DNA from: Acidimicrobiales bacterium
GTDB taxonomy: Bacteria; Actinomycetota; Acidimicrobiia; Acidimicrobiales; SHLQ01
Direction: 5' to 3'
DNA: 12,752 bases
Assembly: GCA_013002375.1 (NCBI GenBank)
Contig: JABDJW010000036.1
Coordinates: 1 to 12,752, forward strand
Positions 1 through 6,622 of this stretch are shown here, piece by piece; position 1 is the first letter of the stretch; each line of letters opens with the position of its first letter. The notes beneath the pieces were generated by a model. The model ran no database searches, had not been told where the DNA came from, and saw only the letters and a list, made by a program, of their open reading frames with translations. Made by a program: the position numbers and the translations under genes.

Positions 1-738
1 CCGCTGGTGAACGCCGGCGCGGTCGGCCTCGACAAGCCGTTCATCGTCTTGAATTCCTCGACCATCGAGATCCTCGATCAGGACCAAGTCGAAGCGGTGA
101 TCGGCCATGAGGTCGGCCACATCCTCAGCGGCCACGCGGTGTACCGCACGATGATGATCATCCTGCTGCAGTTCAGCTTCACCCGTTACCCCCTCGCCGG
201 TGTCGCGGTGCGGCCCATCCTCTATGCGCTGCTGGAGTGGAGCCGCAAAGCCGAGCTCTCCTGCGACCGGGCCGGCCTGCTCGCCACCCAAGATCCCGAG
301 GTCAGCCTCAGCACCCTCATGCGCATGGCCGGCGGTTCCCGAGGCGAAGAACTCAACCTCGACGAGTTCATCGCCCAATCCGACGAATACCGCGAGGGCG
401 GCGATCTCCTCGACGGCATCTACAAGTTCATGGCCATGCTGGGTACCACTCATCCGTTTGCGGTGGTCCGGGTCGCCGAGCTCCGCGACTGGATCGACTC
501 CGGCGAATACGAGCGCATCCTGATCGGCGAGTACCGCAGCAACGCCGACGAAGCCGACATCAGGTACACCGAGGATGTCGGCGATGCCGCAGCCACCTAC
601 GCGGCCAAGGCCCGCGACGTGGTCGACGGCGTGGGCCGAGGCGTGATCAGCATTGCTGGCAAGGTCGGCGATGCCTGGCGCACCGCCGGCGCAGGCGATG
701 CCGTCTACGCCGACGAAGACGAAGCGGCCGAGGGTTAG
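1..738 (+). CDS. M48-family zinc metalloprotease, 5'-truncated by window edge
   Basis: The reading frame is open from base 1, so the start lies outside the window; 245 residues are visible. The segment VIGHEVGHILSGH carries the HExxH zinc motif (visible residues 36-40), and AELSCDRAG about 45 residues later supplies the likely third zinc ligand, Glu85. This spacing and the following CDRAG are typical of M48 (HtpX/Ste24/Oma1-like) peptidases. A hydrophobic stretch at about 50-78 may be membrane-associated. The tail after about residue 185 is Ala/Asp/Glu-rich and probably flexible. Known family role: membrane-linked proteolysis, often protein quality control; the substrate here cannot be told. 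The TAG stop overlaps the stop of the convergent lldD-like gene by two bases. Family assignment is firm; subfamily is not. Confidence 0.88.
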   Translation, partial: PLVNAGAVGLDKPFIVLNSSTIEILDQDQVEAVIGHEVGHILSGHAVYRTMMIILLQFSFTRYPLAGVAVRPILYALLEWSRKAELSCDRAGLLATQDPEVSLSTLMRMAGGSRGEELNLDEFIAQSDEYREGGDLLDGIYKFMAMLGTTHPFAVVRVAELRDWIDSGEYERILIGEYRSNADEADIRYTEDVGDAAATYAAKARDVVDGVGRGVISIAGKVGDAWRTAGAGDAVYADEDEAAEG

Positions 739-1955
739 CCCGACCGCCAGCGCACCAGATCGGGGCTGAGGTCGTCGATCGTGGTCGCGCCGACCAGGGC
801 CATGGCCCGCTCCATGTCGGCCCGCAACAACCCCAGCACGTGGTCGACCCCGCGCTCGCCCGCCGCGCCCAAGCCATAGAGGTAGGCCCGGCCGGCCATG
901 CAGGCCGAGGCGCCCAGGCACATGGCCTTGACGATGTCGCTGCCCCGCCGGATGCCGCCGTCGACGATGACTTCGGTTTCGCCGCCGACCGCCTGCAGGA
1001 CCGGATCGAGCAGCTCGAGCGGAACCGGCGCCTGATCGAGTTGGCGGCCGCCATGATTCGACAACGCGACGGCTTCGATGCCGTGCTCCACTGCGATCTC
1101 GGCATCGGCCACCGACTGCACCCCTTTGATCACGATCGGGCCGTCCCACTGCTGGCGGAACCAGGCGATGTCCGCCCACGACAGGCTCTGGTCGAACTGC
1201 TGGTGGGCGTGATCGGCCAGCGAGACGGCGGTCGACCCGTCGATGTCGTGCTGGCCGACGACGCTCGAGAACGTGATCGGGTCGGCCCGGACGAAATCCC
1301 ACGTCCAGCCCGGGTGCACGATGCCATCGATGATCGTGCTGGGGCCGATCTTGGGGGGTAGCTCGAACCCCCGGCGCACGTCGCGTTCGCGACGTCCGAG
1401 CACGGCGAGATCGACGGTGATGATGATGGCCTCGAACCCGGCCGCCTTGGCCCGGCCCAGCAGCTCGGCGACCAGGCCGCGATCCTTCCAGACGTACACC
1501 TGGAACCACTTCGGGCCGTCGCTGACCTCGGCCACTTCTTCGATCGAGCGGGTCCCCATGGTCGACAGGCTGTACGTCAGCCCGGCTCGCTCGGCGGCCC
1601 GGGCGACGGCCAACTCGCCCTGGGAATCGGCGATCCGGGTGAACCCGGTCGGGGCCAAGACCAACGGCATCGGGTGCCGGCGGCCGAGCAGGGTCGTGGC
1701 CGGATCGATCGCCTGGACGTTCCGCAGCACCCGGGGCACCCATTCGAGCTCGGCAAAGGCGAGCGAGTTCCGCTCCAGGGTCACCTCGTCCTCGGCACCC
1801 CCGTCGATGTAGTCGAAGACACCGCCGGGCAGCCGCCGCTTGGCCATCCGCCGCAGATCGTGCACGTTGGCCGCCTTGGCCAGGCGCCGGGCCACCGGGT
1901 CGGTTTCGACCGGCTTGAACCGCACCACCGAACGGATTGTGTCCCACATCGCCAC
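735..1955 (-). CDS. lldD: FMN-dependent alpha-hydroxyacid dehydrogenase, LldD-type (probable L-lactate dehydrogenase)
   Basis: A 406-residue protein of the FMN-dependent alpha-hydroxyacid oxidase/dehydrogenase family, which oxidises L-2-hydroxyacids such as L-lactate to 2-oxoacids. Landmarks in order: FDYIDGGAEDE (47-57, including the family Tyr), the FMN loop APTGF (101-105), FQVYVW (151-156), TVD (180-182), LGRRERDVR (186-194), VIKGV (275-279, conserved Lys277), SNHGGRQLD (299-307, catalytic His301 and Arg304) and DGGIRRGSDIVKA (332-344, flavin phosphate binding). From memory its overall pattern resembles mycobacterial LldD2 (quinone-linked, about 414 aa) more than the mycofactocin-associated MftD. 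The start may be GTG 1955 or ATG 1949; a near-consensus TACTCC sits 7 nt before ATG 1949, so that start is plausible. It is divergent from the SDR gene and convergent with the M48 gene. The exact substrate and electron acceptor are inferred. Confidence 0.88.
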   Translation of the reverse strand: MAMWDTIRSVVRFKPVETDPVARRLAKAANVHDLRRMAKRRLPGGVFDYIDGGAEDEVTLERNSLAFAELEWVPRVLRNVQAIDPATTLLGRRHPMPLVLAPTGFTRIADSQGELAVARAAERAGLTYSLSTMGTRSIEEVAEVSDGPKWFQVYVWKDRGLVAELLGRAKAAGFEAIIITVDLAVLGRRERDVRRGFELPPKIGPSTIIDGIVHPGWTWDFVRADPITFSSVVGQHDIDGSTAVSLADHAHQQFDQSLSWADIAWFRQQWDGPIVIKGVQSVADAEIAVEHGIEAVALSNHGGRQLDQAPVPLELLDPVLQAVGGETEVIVDGGIRRGSDIVKAMCLGASACMAGRAYLYGLGAAGERGVDHVLGLLRADMERAMALVGATTIDDLSPDLVRWRSG

Positions 1956-1997
1956 CGGAGTAGTTCAGCGGAAACGGCCGCCCGACACCCAATTGGC

Positions 1998-2003
1998 TAG
2001 CGT
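1998..2003 (+). promoter_or_regulatory. Putative -10 element of a leaderless SDR transcript
   Basis: TAGCGT matches the actinobacterial -10 pattern TANNNT and lies exactly 7 nt before ATG 2011, so transcription would begin at or next to the start codon. No convincing Shine-Dalgarno sequence or -35 box is visible. The same hexamer at the same distance precedes the start at 3196. Confidence 0.6.
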
Positions 2004-2010
2004 CACCGGC

Positions 2011-2793
2011 ATGACCGCCCCAGCATCAGCCCTCGCCCTCGCCCTCGCCGGCCGCACCGCACTGATCACCGGCGGCAACGGCGGCATCGGGTTGGGCATG
2101 GCCTCGGCCCTCGGCGCCGCGGGCGCCGACATCGTCATCTGGGGCCGCGATGAAGCCAAGAACGCCGCCGCCCTCGAACGGCTCGCGGCCGAGGACACCG
2201 AGGCCCACGCCTTTGTCTGCGATGTGGCCGATCCTGAATCGATCGCCGAGACCTTCGCGGCATCGGTCGACACCGCCGGCGCGATCGATTGCGTGTTCGC
2301 CAACGCCGGTCGAGGCGGCAGCGGTGCCCCGTTTCTCGAGGTCAGCCTCGACGAGTGGCGCGCCGTCTTCGCGGTCAACCTCGACGCGGTGTTCGTTCTG
2401 TTCCAGGCCGCAGCCCGCCACATGGTCGATCGGGGCGAAGGCGGCTCGCTGGTCGCCGTGTCGTCGACCTCGGCCATCCACGGTGCGGCCAACAACGAGG
2501 CGTACGGGTCGTCGAAGACGGCGCTCCTGGGACTCACCCGGGCCCTCGCCGTGGGCCTCGCCCGCCACGACATCCGGGTCAACGCCCTACTGCCCGGCTG
2601 GACCCGCACCGGCATGAGCGAGTCGGCCTACGCCTGGGACAAGTTCCGGGAGCGCACCACGGCCCGAACACCGGCTCGACGCTGGGCCGACCCCGACGAG
2701 ATGGGCCCGGCCGCCGTCTTCTTGGCCGACCCGACCACGACGTTCCACACCGGGCAGACCGTCGTGGTCGACGGCGGCTACACCGTTTTCTGA
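2011..2793 (+). CDS. Classical short-chain dehydrogenase/reductase (SDR)
   Basis: 260 residues, the normal length for a classical SDR; a soluble NAD(P)-dependent oxidoreductase. Visible motifs: the glycine-rich cofactor loop TGGNGGIG (20-27), the acidic DVADP (71-75), NAG (98-100), the active-site Asn region VNLDAVF (122-128), catalytic Ser152, YGSSK with Tyr165 and Lys169, the PGW turn (195-197) and the C-terminal DGGYTVF. Arg46 in WGRDE after beta-2 hints at NADP(H), which is an inference. ATG 2011 was chosen over an in-frame upstream start at 1840 because homology begins just after it, the upstream stretch lies inside the divergent lldD gene, and a TANNNT box sits 7 nt away. The annotation in the family is often 3-oxoacyl-ACP reductase or glucose dehydrogenase, but the substrate cannot be assigned. 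It is divergent from lldD, so the two may share regulation. Confidence 0.92.
   Translation: MTAPASALALALAGRTALITGGNGGIGLGMASALGAAGADIVIWGRDEAKNAAALERLAAEDTEAHAFVCDVADPESIAETFAASVDTAGAIDCVFANAGRGGSGAPFLEVSLDEWRAVFAVNLDAVFVLFQAAARHMVDRGEGGSLVAVSSTSAIHGAANNEAYGSSKTALLGLTRALAVGLARHDIRVNALLPGWTRTGMSESAYAWDKFRERTTARTPARRWADPDEMGPAAVFLADPTTTFHTGQTVVVDGGYTVF
2029..2046 (+). repeat. Three tandem copies of a hexanucleotide (GCCCTC)
   Basis: Three perfect GCCCTC units lie near the 5' end of the SDR gene and encode the ALALAL stretch before the Rossmann fold. It is a simple in-frame repeat whose copy number could vary without breaking the frame. No function is implied. Confidence 0.6.
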
Positions 2794-3105
2794 ATCACGG
2801 GGCTCTGATTCGGCCCGATGGGCGCCACCCGCGCCGAGTCGTCGGTGACCCAGCCAACCAGCTCGCCGAGTCGGCCGAACTCGTCGCCCTCGAAATGGTC
2901 GACCAGCAGCCGTCGCACGCCGTCGACGTGCACGGGGAGCAACCGAGGCCAACTGATCCGATCCGACTGCGGTGAGGGTCGCATAGCCCGAACGTCCATC
3001 GTCGTTGGATCGAACCCATGCCGGTGCGATCCTTCAGGTCGCGGCCCACGTTCGCGTCAGGTTGCGCCACCGCCAGCCACTCCTCGAAGCGGCGGCCATT
3101 GGGCG
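2778..3105 (-). pseudogene. Decayed MarR-family regulator remnant (frameshift and in-frame stop)
   Basis: This fills most of the roughly 400-bp gap between the SDR and ompA-like genes. On the minus strand one frame reads a MarR wing-like segment, DDGRSGYATLT (about 2971-3003), continuing AVGSDQLASVAP; a second frame carries the usual next segment, VHVDGVRRLLVDHF, then a terminal helix ending at TAG 2778-2780. The two join if one base is removed from the four-base G run at 2934-2937 (CCCC on the coding strand). Upstream in the first frame are SRSG, as in MarR recognition helices, then a TGA at 3034-3036. The N-terminal half is not recognisable and would collide with the ompA promoter. I read it as a truncated, frameshifted MarR gene; a sequencing error could explain the single shift but not the stop and missing N-terminus. 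Its 3' end overlaps the SDR gene by 16 bp. MarR identity rests on my recall of the family pattern. Confidence 0.45.
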
Positions 3106-3182
3106 CGAACGCCTCGCTACTCCCCGTAGGATCGGCTGCGCCCCAAATCGGTGCATGCTCGGTGGTTTGCGGTCGCGCCCAG

Positions 3183-3188
3183 TAGCGT
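3183..3188 (+). promoter_or_regulatory. Putative -10 element of a leaderless ompA-like transcript
   Basis: TAGCGT lies 7 nt before GTG 3196, identical in sequence and spacing to the box before the SDR gene. It supports GTG 3196 as the start, rather than an in-frame upstream codon at 3151. No -35 box or Shine-Dalgarno sequence is evident. Confidence 0.6.
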
Positions 3189-3195
3189 TGTTCCG

Positions 3196-4014
3196 GTGAA
3201 TATCGGTTCGGCTCTTCCCCAACGTCCCCTGCTCATGGTGGCGCCCAGCGGAAACCGTCGAACCACTGCGCGGCGCGGCGGGGCGATCTACGGATCGGGT
3301 GGCGACGGTGGTCTCGGCCCGCTGATGCGCACGATTGGCCTGGTCGTCCTCGTCATCTTGCTCCTCGTACTCATCGCCAAGAACTGCACCGGCGGCGACT
3401 CCGAGGAAGCGAGCCTGCAGGACCAGGTCGAATTGCAGCTCGCCCTGGCCGCGCAGTCCACCGGCGACGGCACCGTCTACGAAGGCGTCGACGTCACCAT
3501 CACCGACAAGACGGTCGTCCTCACCGGTGAGGTACCGACCAACGCCGACAAGCTCAACGCCAAACAGGCGGCGTTGCGCACCGATGGCATCGAAGACGTC
3601 GTCGACAACCTGACGGTCGCGGCCGGCGCCACCCCGCCCGGCCCGGGCGACGTCGCCGGCCTGCAGAACCAACTGAACGAGCTCGTGTTGGCCGAACCGA
3701 TTCAGTTCACCGTCGGCAGCGCCGAACTCGAAGCGGAATCGAACACCACGCTCGACAGGGTCGCCCAGGCAATCTCGTCCTCGGACGGCGTCATCATCGA
3801 GATCCGGGGCTACACCGACAGTCAGGGTGACAGTGACGAGAACCGGATCCTCAGTCAGGAACGAGCCGACACGGTGCGCCAATACCTGATCGACCGCGGT
3901 GTCGAAGCCATTTCGCTCAGTTCGGTCGGACTCGGCGAGGCCAACCCGATCGCCGACAACGAGACCGAAGAAGGTCGGGCCCGGAATCGCCGTATCGAAT
4001 TCGTCGTCACCTAG
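3196..4014 (+). CDS. Membrane-anchored BON-OmpA domain protein (ArfA/OmpATb-like)
   Basis: 272 residues from GTG 3196. A basic, disordered N-terminus (1-45) precedes one strong transmembrane helix (about 46-62, rich in Val/Leu/Ile). A BON-like domain follows (about 72-143, with VDVTITDKTVVLTGEVP), then a linker rich in Gly/Pro, and an OmpA C-terminal domain (about 165-272). The OmpA domain has IEIRGYTDSQGD, LSQERAD and NRRIEFV; Asp208 and Arg223 are spaced 15 apart, as for the diaminopimelate-binding pair in OmpA-like domains. The TM-BON-OmpA order is that of mycobacterial ArfA (OmpATb). The protein is probably fixed in the cytoplasmic membrane and contacts peptidoglycan outside; a pore role is not implied. 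Cys64 after the TM helix is not in a lipobox. A larger relative is encoded at 7580-9106. Confidence 0.88.
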   Translation: MNIGSALPQRPLLMVAPSGNRRTTARRGGAIYGSGGDGGLGPLMRTIGLVVLVILLLVLIAKNCTGGDSEEASLQDQVELQLALAAQSTGDGTVYEGVDVTITDKTVVLTGEVPTNADKLNAKQAALRTDGIEDVVDNLTVAAGATPPGPGDVAGLQNQLNELVLAEPIQFTVGSAELEAESNTTLDRVAQAISSSDGVIIEIRGYTDSQGDSDENRILSQERADTVRQYLIDRGVEAISLSSVGLGEANPIADNETEEGRARNRRIEFVVT

Positions 4015-4033
4015 CGACCGGTGATCTCGCGGC

Positions 4034-4039
4034 TACCGT
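4034..4039 (+). promoter_or_regulatory. Putative -10 element of a leaderless mshC transcript
   Basis: TACCGT fits TANNNT and lies 6 nt before GTG 4046 in the 31-bp gap after the ompA-like gene. This suggests mshC has its own promoter rather than relying on read-through. No Shine-Dalgarno sequence is visible. Confidence 0.5.
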
Positions 4040-4045
4040 GACCTC

Positions 4046-5233
4046 GTGACGACCACCCCACCATCGATGCGGCTGTACGACACCGCTCGCCAGGAAGTCG
4101 TGCCCTTCGAGGTCGACCACACCGTCCGCATGTACGTGTGTGGCATCACGCCGTACGATTCCACCCACCTCGGGCACGCCAACACCTACCTCACCTACGA
4201 TCTCCTCATCCGTCGACTCGAGGATCGCGGCCACACGGTCGAGATGGTCCGCAACGTGACCGATGTCGACGATTCGATCCTGCCCAAGGCCCGCGAACTC
4301 GGCATCGACTACCTCGAGCTGGCCGCGACCGAGATGGAACGGTTCCGCCGCGACATGCTCGCCCTCAACACCCGGGCGCCGATCGCCGAACCCCGGGCCA
4401 CCGAATCGATCGCCGACATCATCGCCATCATCGAGAAGCTCGATGCCGGCGGACACACGTACCAGGCCGACGGCATCACCTACTTCGACGTCACCACCAG
4501 CCCCACGTTCGGCGAACTCTCGCACTACGACACCGAACAGATGATCACCTTCGCCGGCGAGCGGGGCGGCACACCGGACGATCCCCGCCAACGCAACCCG
4601 CTCGATTTCGTCCTGTGGCAACCCTCGGCTGACGACGAACCGAGCTGGCCGTCGCCCTACGGGCCGGGTCGGCCCGGGTGGCACATCGAGTGTTCGGCCA
4701 TGTCGAAGGCCACCCTCGGCACCACCCTCGACCTCCACGGCGGCGGCAGCGATCTGATCTTCCCCCATCACGAGTGCGAGATGGCCCAGAGTCATGCCGC
4801 CAACGGCGAGCCCTTCGTCAGGCACTGGATGCACTGTGGGCTGGTGGCCTACCAGGGCACCAAGATGTCGAAGTCGCTCGGCAACCTCGTCTTCGTGAGC
4901 GAGTTGAGCAAGACCCACGATCCCCGCGCCATCCGATGGGCGCTGATGGCCCACCACTACCGGAACGACTGGGAGTGGTTCGATCACGACATCGACACTG
5001 CGTCGAGCGAACTCGACCAGCTCCTGGCCGCGACGACCTGCCCCAAGGGGCCCGACCCCGAGGCCCTCGGCGCCAACGTGCGGGCCGCGCTCGACGCCGA
5101 TCTCGATGCACCGGCCGCCCGCAACCACTTGCTCGACTTCGCTCGCGCCTGCCTCGCCGGCCGGGGCGACCACCCCGCCGCCGCCGCCGGCCTCGTCGAG
5201 ATTGCCGCGATCGTCGGGCTCGAACTCTCGTAG
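4046..5233 (+). CDS. mshC: MshC-like L-cysteine:1D-myo-inositol 2-amino-2-deoxy-alpha-D-glucopyranoside ligase
   Basis: 395 residues, close to the roughly 410 of known MshC. MshC activates cysteine with ATP and joins it to GlcN-inositol in mycothiol synthesis; it descends from class I cysteinyl-tRNA synthetase. Visible landmarks: YVCGITPYDSTHLGHA (30-45), where Cys32 is a zinc ligand and HLGH the HIGH motif; SWPSPYGPGRPGWHIEC (200-216, Cys216); GGGSDLIFPHHE (232-243); and KMSKS (273-277). ITPYD, GPGRPGWH and SDLIFPHHE are the MshC-style variants. The C-terminal region is short, without the full tRNA-binding tail of CysRS. Oddly, HHECE and GTKMSKSLGN are CysRS-like, so a second CysRS paralogue cannot be excluded. 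GTG 4046 is supported by the TACCGT box. It directly precedes cysS with a 9-bp gap; its TAG stop forms part of the cysS -10 box. Confidence 0.85.
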   Translation: MTTTPPSMRLYDTARQEVVPFEVDHTVRMYVCGITPYDSTHLGHANTYLTYDLLIRRLEDRGHTVEMVRNVTDVDDSILPKARELGIDYLELAATEMERFRRDMLALNTRAPIAEPRATESIADIIAIIEKLDAGGHTYQADGITYFDVTTSPTFGELSHYDTEQMITFAGERGGTPDDPRQRNPLDFVLWQPSADDEPSWPSPYGPGRPGWHIECSAMSKATLGTTLDLHGGGSDLIFPHHECEMAQSHAANGEPFVRHWMHCGLVAYQGTKMSKSLGNLVFVSELSKTHDPRAIRWALMAHHYRNDWEWFDHDIDTASSELDQLLAATTCPKGPDPEALGANVRAALDADLDAPAARNHLLDFARACLAGRGDHPAAAAGLVEIAAIVGLELS

Positions 5234-5236
5234 AGT
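5231..5236 (+). promoter_or_regulatory. Putative -10 element of cysS, overlapping the mshC stop codon
   Basis: TAGAGT fits TANNNT and lies 6 nt before ATG 5243. Its first three bases are the TAG stop of mshC. This would give cysS a leaderless transcript of its own in addition to any read-through from mshC. No Shine-Dalgarno sequence occurs in the 9-bp gap. Confidence 0.55.
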
Positions 5237-5242
5237 TCCACA

Positions 5243-6613
5243 ATGGCAATCCAGCTCTTCGACACGCTCAGCAACACCAAGCGGCCCCTCGAACTGCGGG
5301 AGCCCGGGCGGGTGTCGCTCTACTTCTGCGGGCCCACGGTGTACGACGCGCCCCACCTCGGCCACGCCCGCAACGCGCTGACCTTCGACATCCTGCGGCG
5401 CTACCTCGAATGGAAGGGCCTGGAGGTGCACGTCGTCAGCAACATCACCGACATCGACGACAACATCATCGGCCGGGCCCTCGAAGAATCGTCGACCGAG
5501 CCGGAGGTCGCGGCCCACTGGGAGCAGATCTACATCGAGGCCATGGATTCGCTCGACGTGCTGCACCCCCACGATCGGCCCCACGCCACCCAGTACGTCG
5601 ACCAGATGATCGCGTTCATCACCGAGTTGGTCGACAAGGGAGTGGCCTACACGACCGAAACCGGCGTGTATCTGTCCGTCGATGCGGTGCCGGACTACGG
5701 CGGGCTGGTCCACCGCGCCCCCGACGACCTGCGCGAGGGCGCCGGCGCCCGGGTCGAAGTCGATCCGGACAAGAACGATCCGCTCGACTTCGTGTTGTGG
5801 AAGGCGGCAAAACCCGGTGAGCCCACGTGGCCCTCGCCCTGGGGCGACGGTCGTCCCGGTTGGCACATCGAGTGCGTGGCGATGGCCACCGAACTGCTCG
5901 GCGATGACTTCGACATCCATGGCGGCGGCGACGATCTCGCGTTCCCGCACCACGAGAACGAGCGGGCCGAGGCCACCGCCAGCGGTCGCCCGTTCGCTCG
6001 CCACTGGGTGCATCACGGCATGGTCAACGTCAGCGGCACCAAGATGTCGAAGTCACTGGGCAACTTCACCACCGTCGGCAAGCTCCTCGAACAATACGAG
6101 GGCCGGGCCCTGCGCCTCCTGGTGCTCCAAACCCACTATCGCAAGACGATGGAGATCAACGACGACGCCATGGCCCAGGCGGAGGCGGCGCTCGACCGCC
6201 TCGATGCCATGGCCCGCCGAGCCGCCGCGGCCGGCATCGCGCCGGCGGGAACCAACGATGAGCTGATCGCCGCGTTCACCACCGCCATGGACGACGACAT
6301 GGGCACGCCGGCCGCGCTTGCGGCCGTGTTCGACGCGGCCCGGGCCGCCAACGCCGCGCTCGATGCCGACGACGCACCGGCCGCGGCGGCCAACGTGGCG
6401 ACCGCGATCGATCTGGCCGGTGCGCTGGGCATCACCATCGGCGTTGCCAGTGGCGGTGAGGACGACGCCGAGATCGAGGCGCTGGTCCAGCAGCGAACCG
6501 TGGCGCGCGAGGCCAAGGACTGGGCCGAAGCCGATCGCCTGCGCGACGAACTCGCGGCCCGCAACATCGTCGTGGAGGACACCGCCCACGGGGCGATCTG
6601 GCACCGGGCTTGA
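5243..6613 (+). CDS. cysS: Cysteinyl-tRNA synthetase (CysRS)
   Basis: 456 residues, the usual bacterial CysRS length. It charges tRNA-Cys with cysteine in the cytoplasm. Landmarks: YFCGPTVYDAPHLGHARN (27-44; zinc ligand Cys29 and HLGH, the HIGH motif), NITDIDDNII (67-76), WPSPWGDGRPGWHIEC (196-211; Cys211), DIHGGGDDLAFPHHENE (224-240; likely ligands His236 and Glu240), and GTKMSKSLGNF (265-275; KMSKS 267-271). The helical region after about 300 and the typical C-terminal end, with ADRLRDEL and EDTAHGAIWHR, are intact. It is the downstream partner of the mshC-like gene and shares several short stretches of near-identical DNA with it around the KMSKS loop. It converges on the HAD gene with only 9 bp between stop codons. 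Confidence 0.97.
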   Translation: MAIQLFDTLSNTKRPLELREPGRVSLYFCGPTVYDAPHLGHARNALTFDILRRYLEWKGLEVHVVSNITDIDDNIIGRALEESSTEPEVAAHWEQIYIEAMDSLDVLHPHDRPHATQYVDQMIAFITELVDKGVAYTTETGVYLSVDAVPDYGGLVHRAPDDLREGAGARVEVDPDKNDPLDFVLWKAAKPGEPTWPSPWGDGRPGWHIECVAMATELLGDDFDIHGGGDDLAFPHHENERAEATASGRPFARHWVHHGMVNVSGTKMSKSLGNFTTVGKLLEQYEGRALRLLVLQTHYRKTMEINDDAMAQAEAALDRLDAMARRAAAAGIAPAGTNDELIAAFTTAMDDDMGTPAALAAVFDAARAANAALDADDAPAAAANVATAIDLAGALGITIGVASGGEDDAEIEALVQQRTVAREAKDWAEADRLRDELAARNIVVEDTAHGAIWHRA

Positions 6614-6622
6614 GTTGACCGC

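Noticed and set aside
735..1955. Assignment of the LldD-type gene as mycofactocin-associated MftD
   Set aside because: The N-terminal DYIDGGAEDE and SNHGGRQLD segments and overall pattern resemble LldD2; no other mycofactocin genes are in the window.
1840..2010. Upstream in-frame extension of the SDR gene
   Set aside because: It would add 57 residues inside the divergent lldD gene with no SDR similarity; ATG 2011 has a well-placed -10 box.
3376..3390. Lipoprotein attachment site at Cys64 of the BON-OmpA protein
   Set aside because: The residues before the Cys (LIAKN) do not form a lipobox, and the helix follows a long N-terminal cytoplasmic segment.
3034..3882. 282-codon minus-strand open frame across the ompA-like gene
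   Set aside because: Most of it is antisense to the BON-OmpA gene. Only its last part overlaps the MarR-like remnant and is treated there.
4007..6016. 669-codon open frame on the minus strand opposite mshC and cysS
   Set aside because: It lies antisense to two genes with full catalytic motifs, has low-complexity Val/Gly/Asp-rich translation without any recognisable domain, and is the expected side effect of high GC3 in the sense genes.
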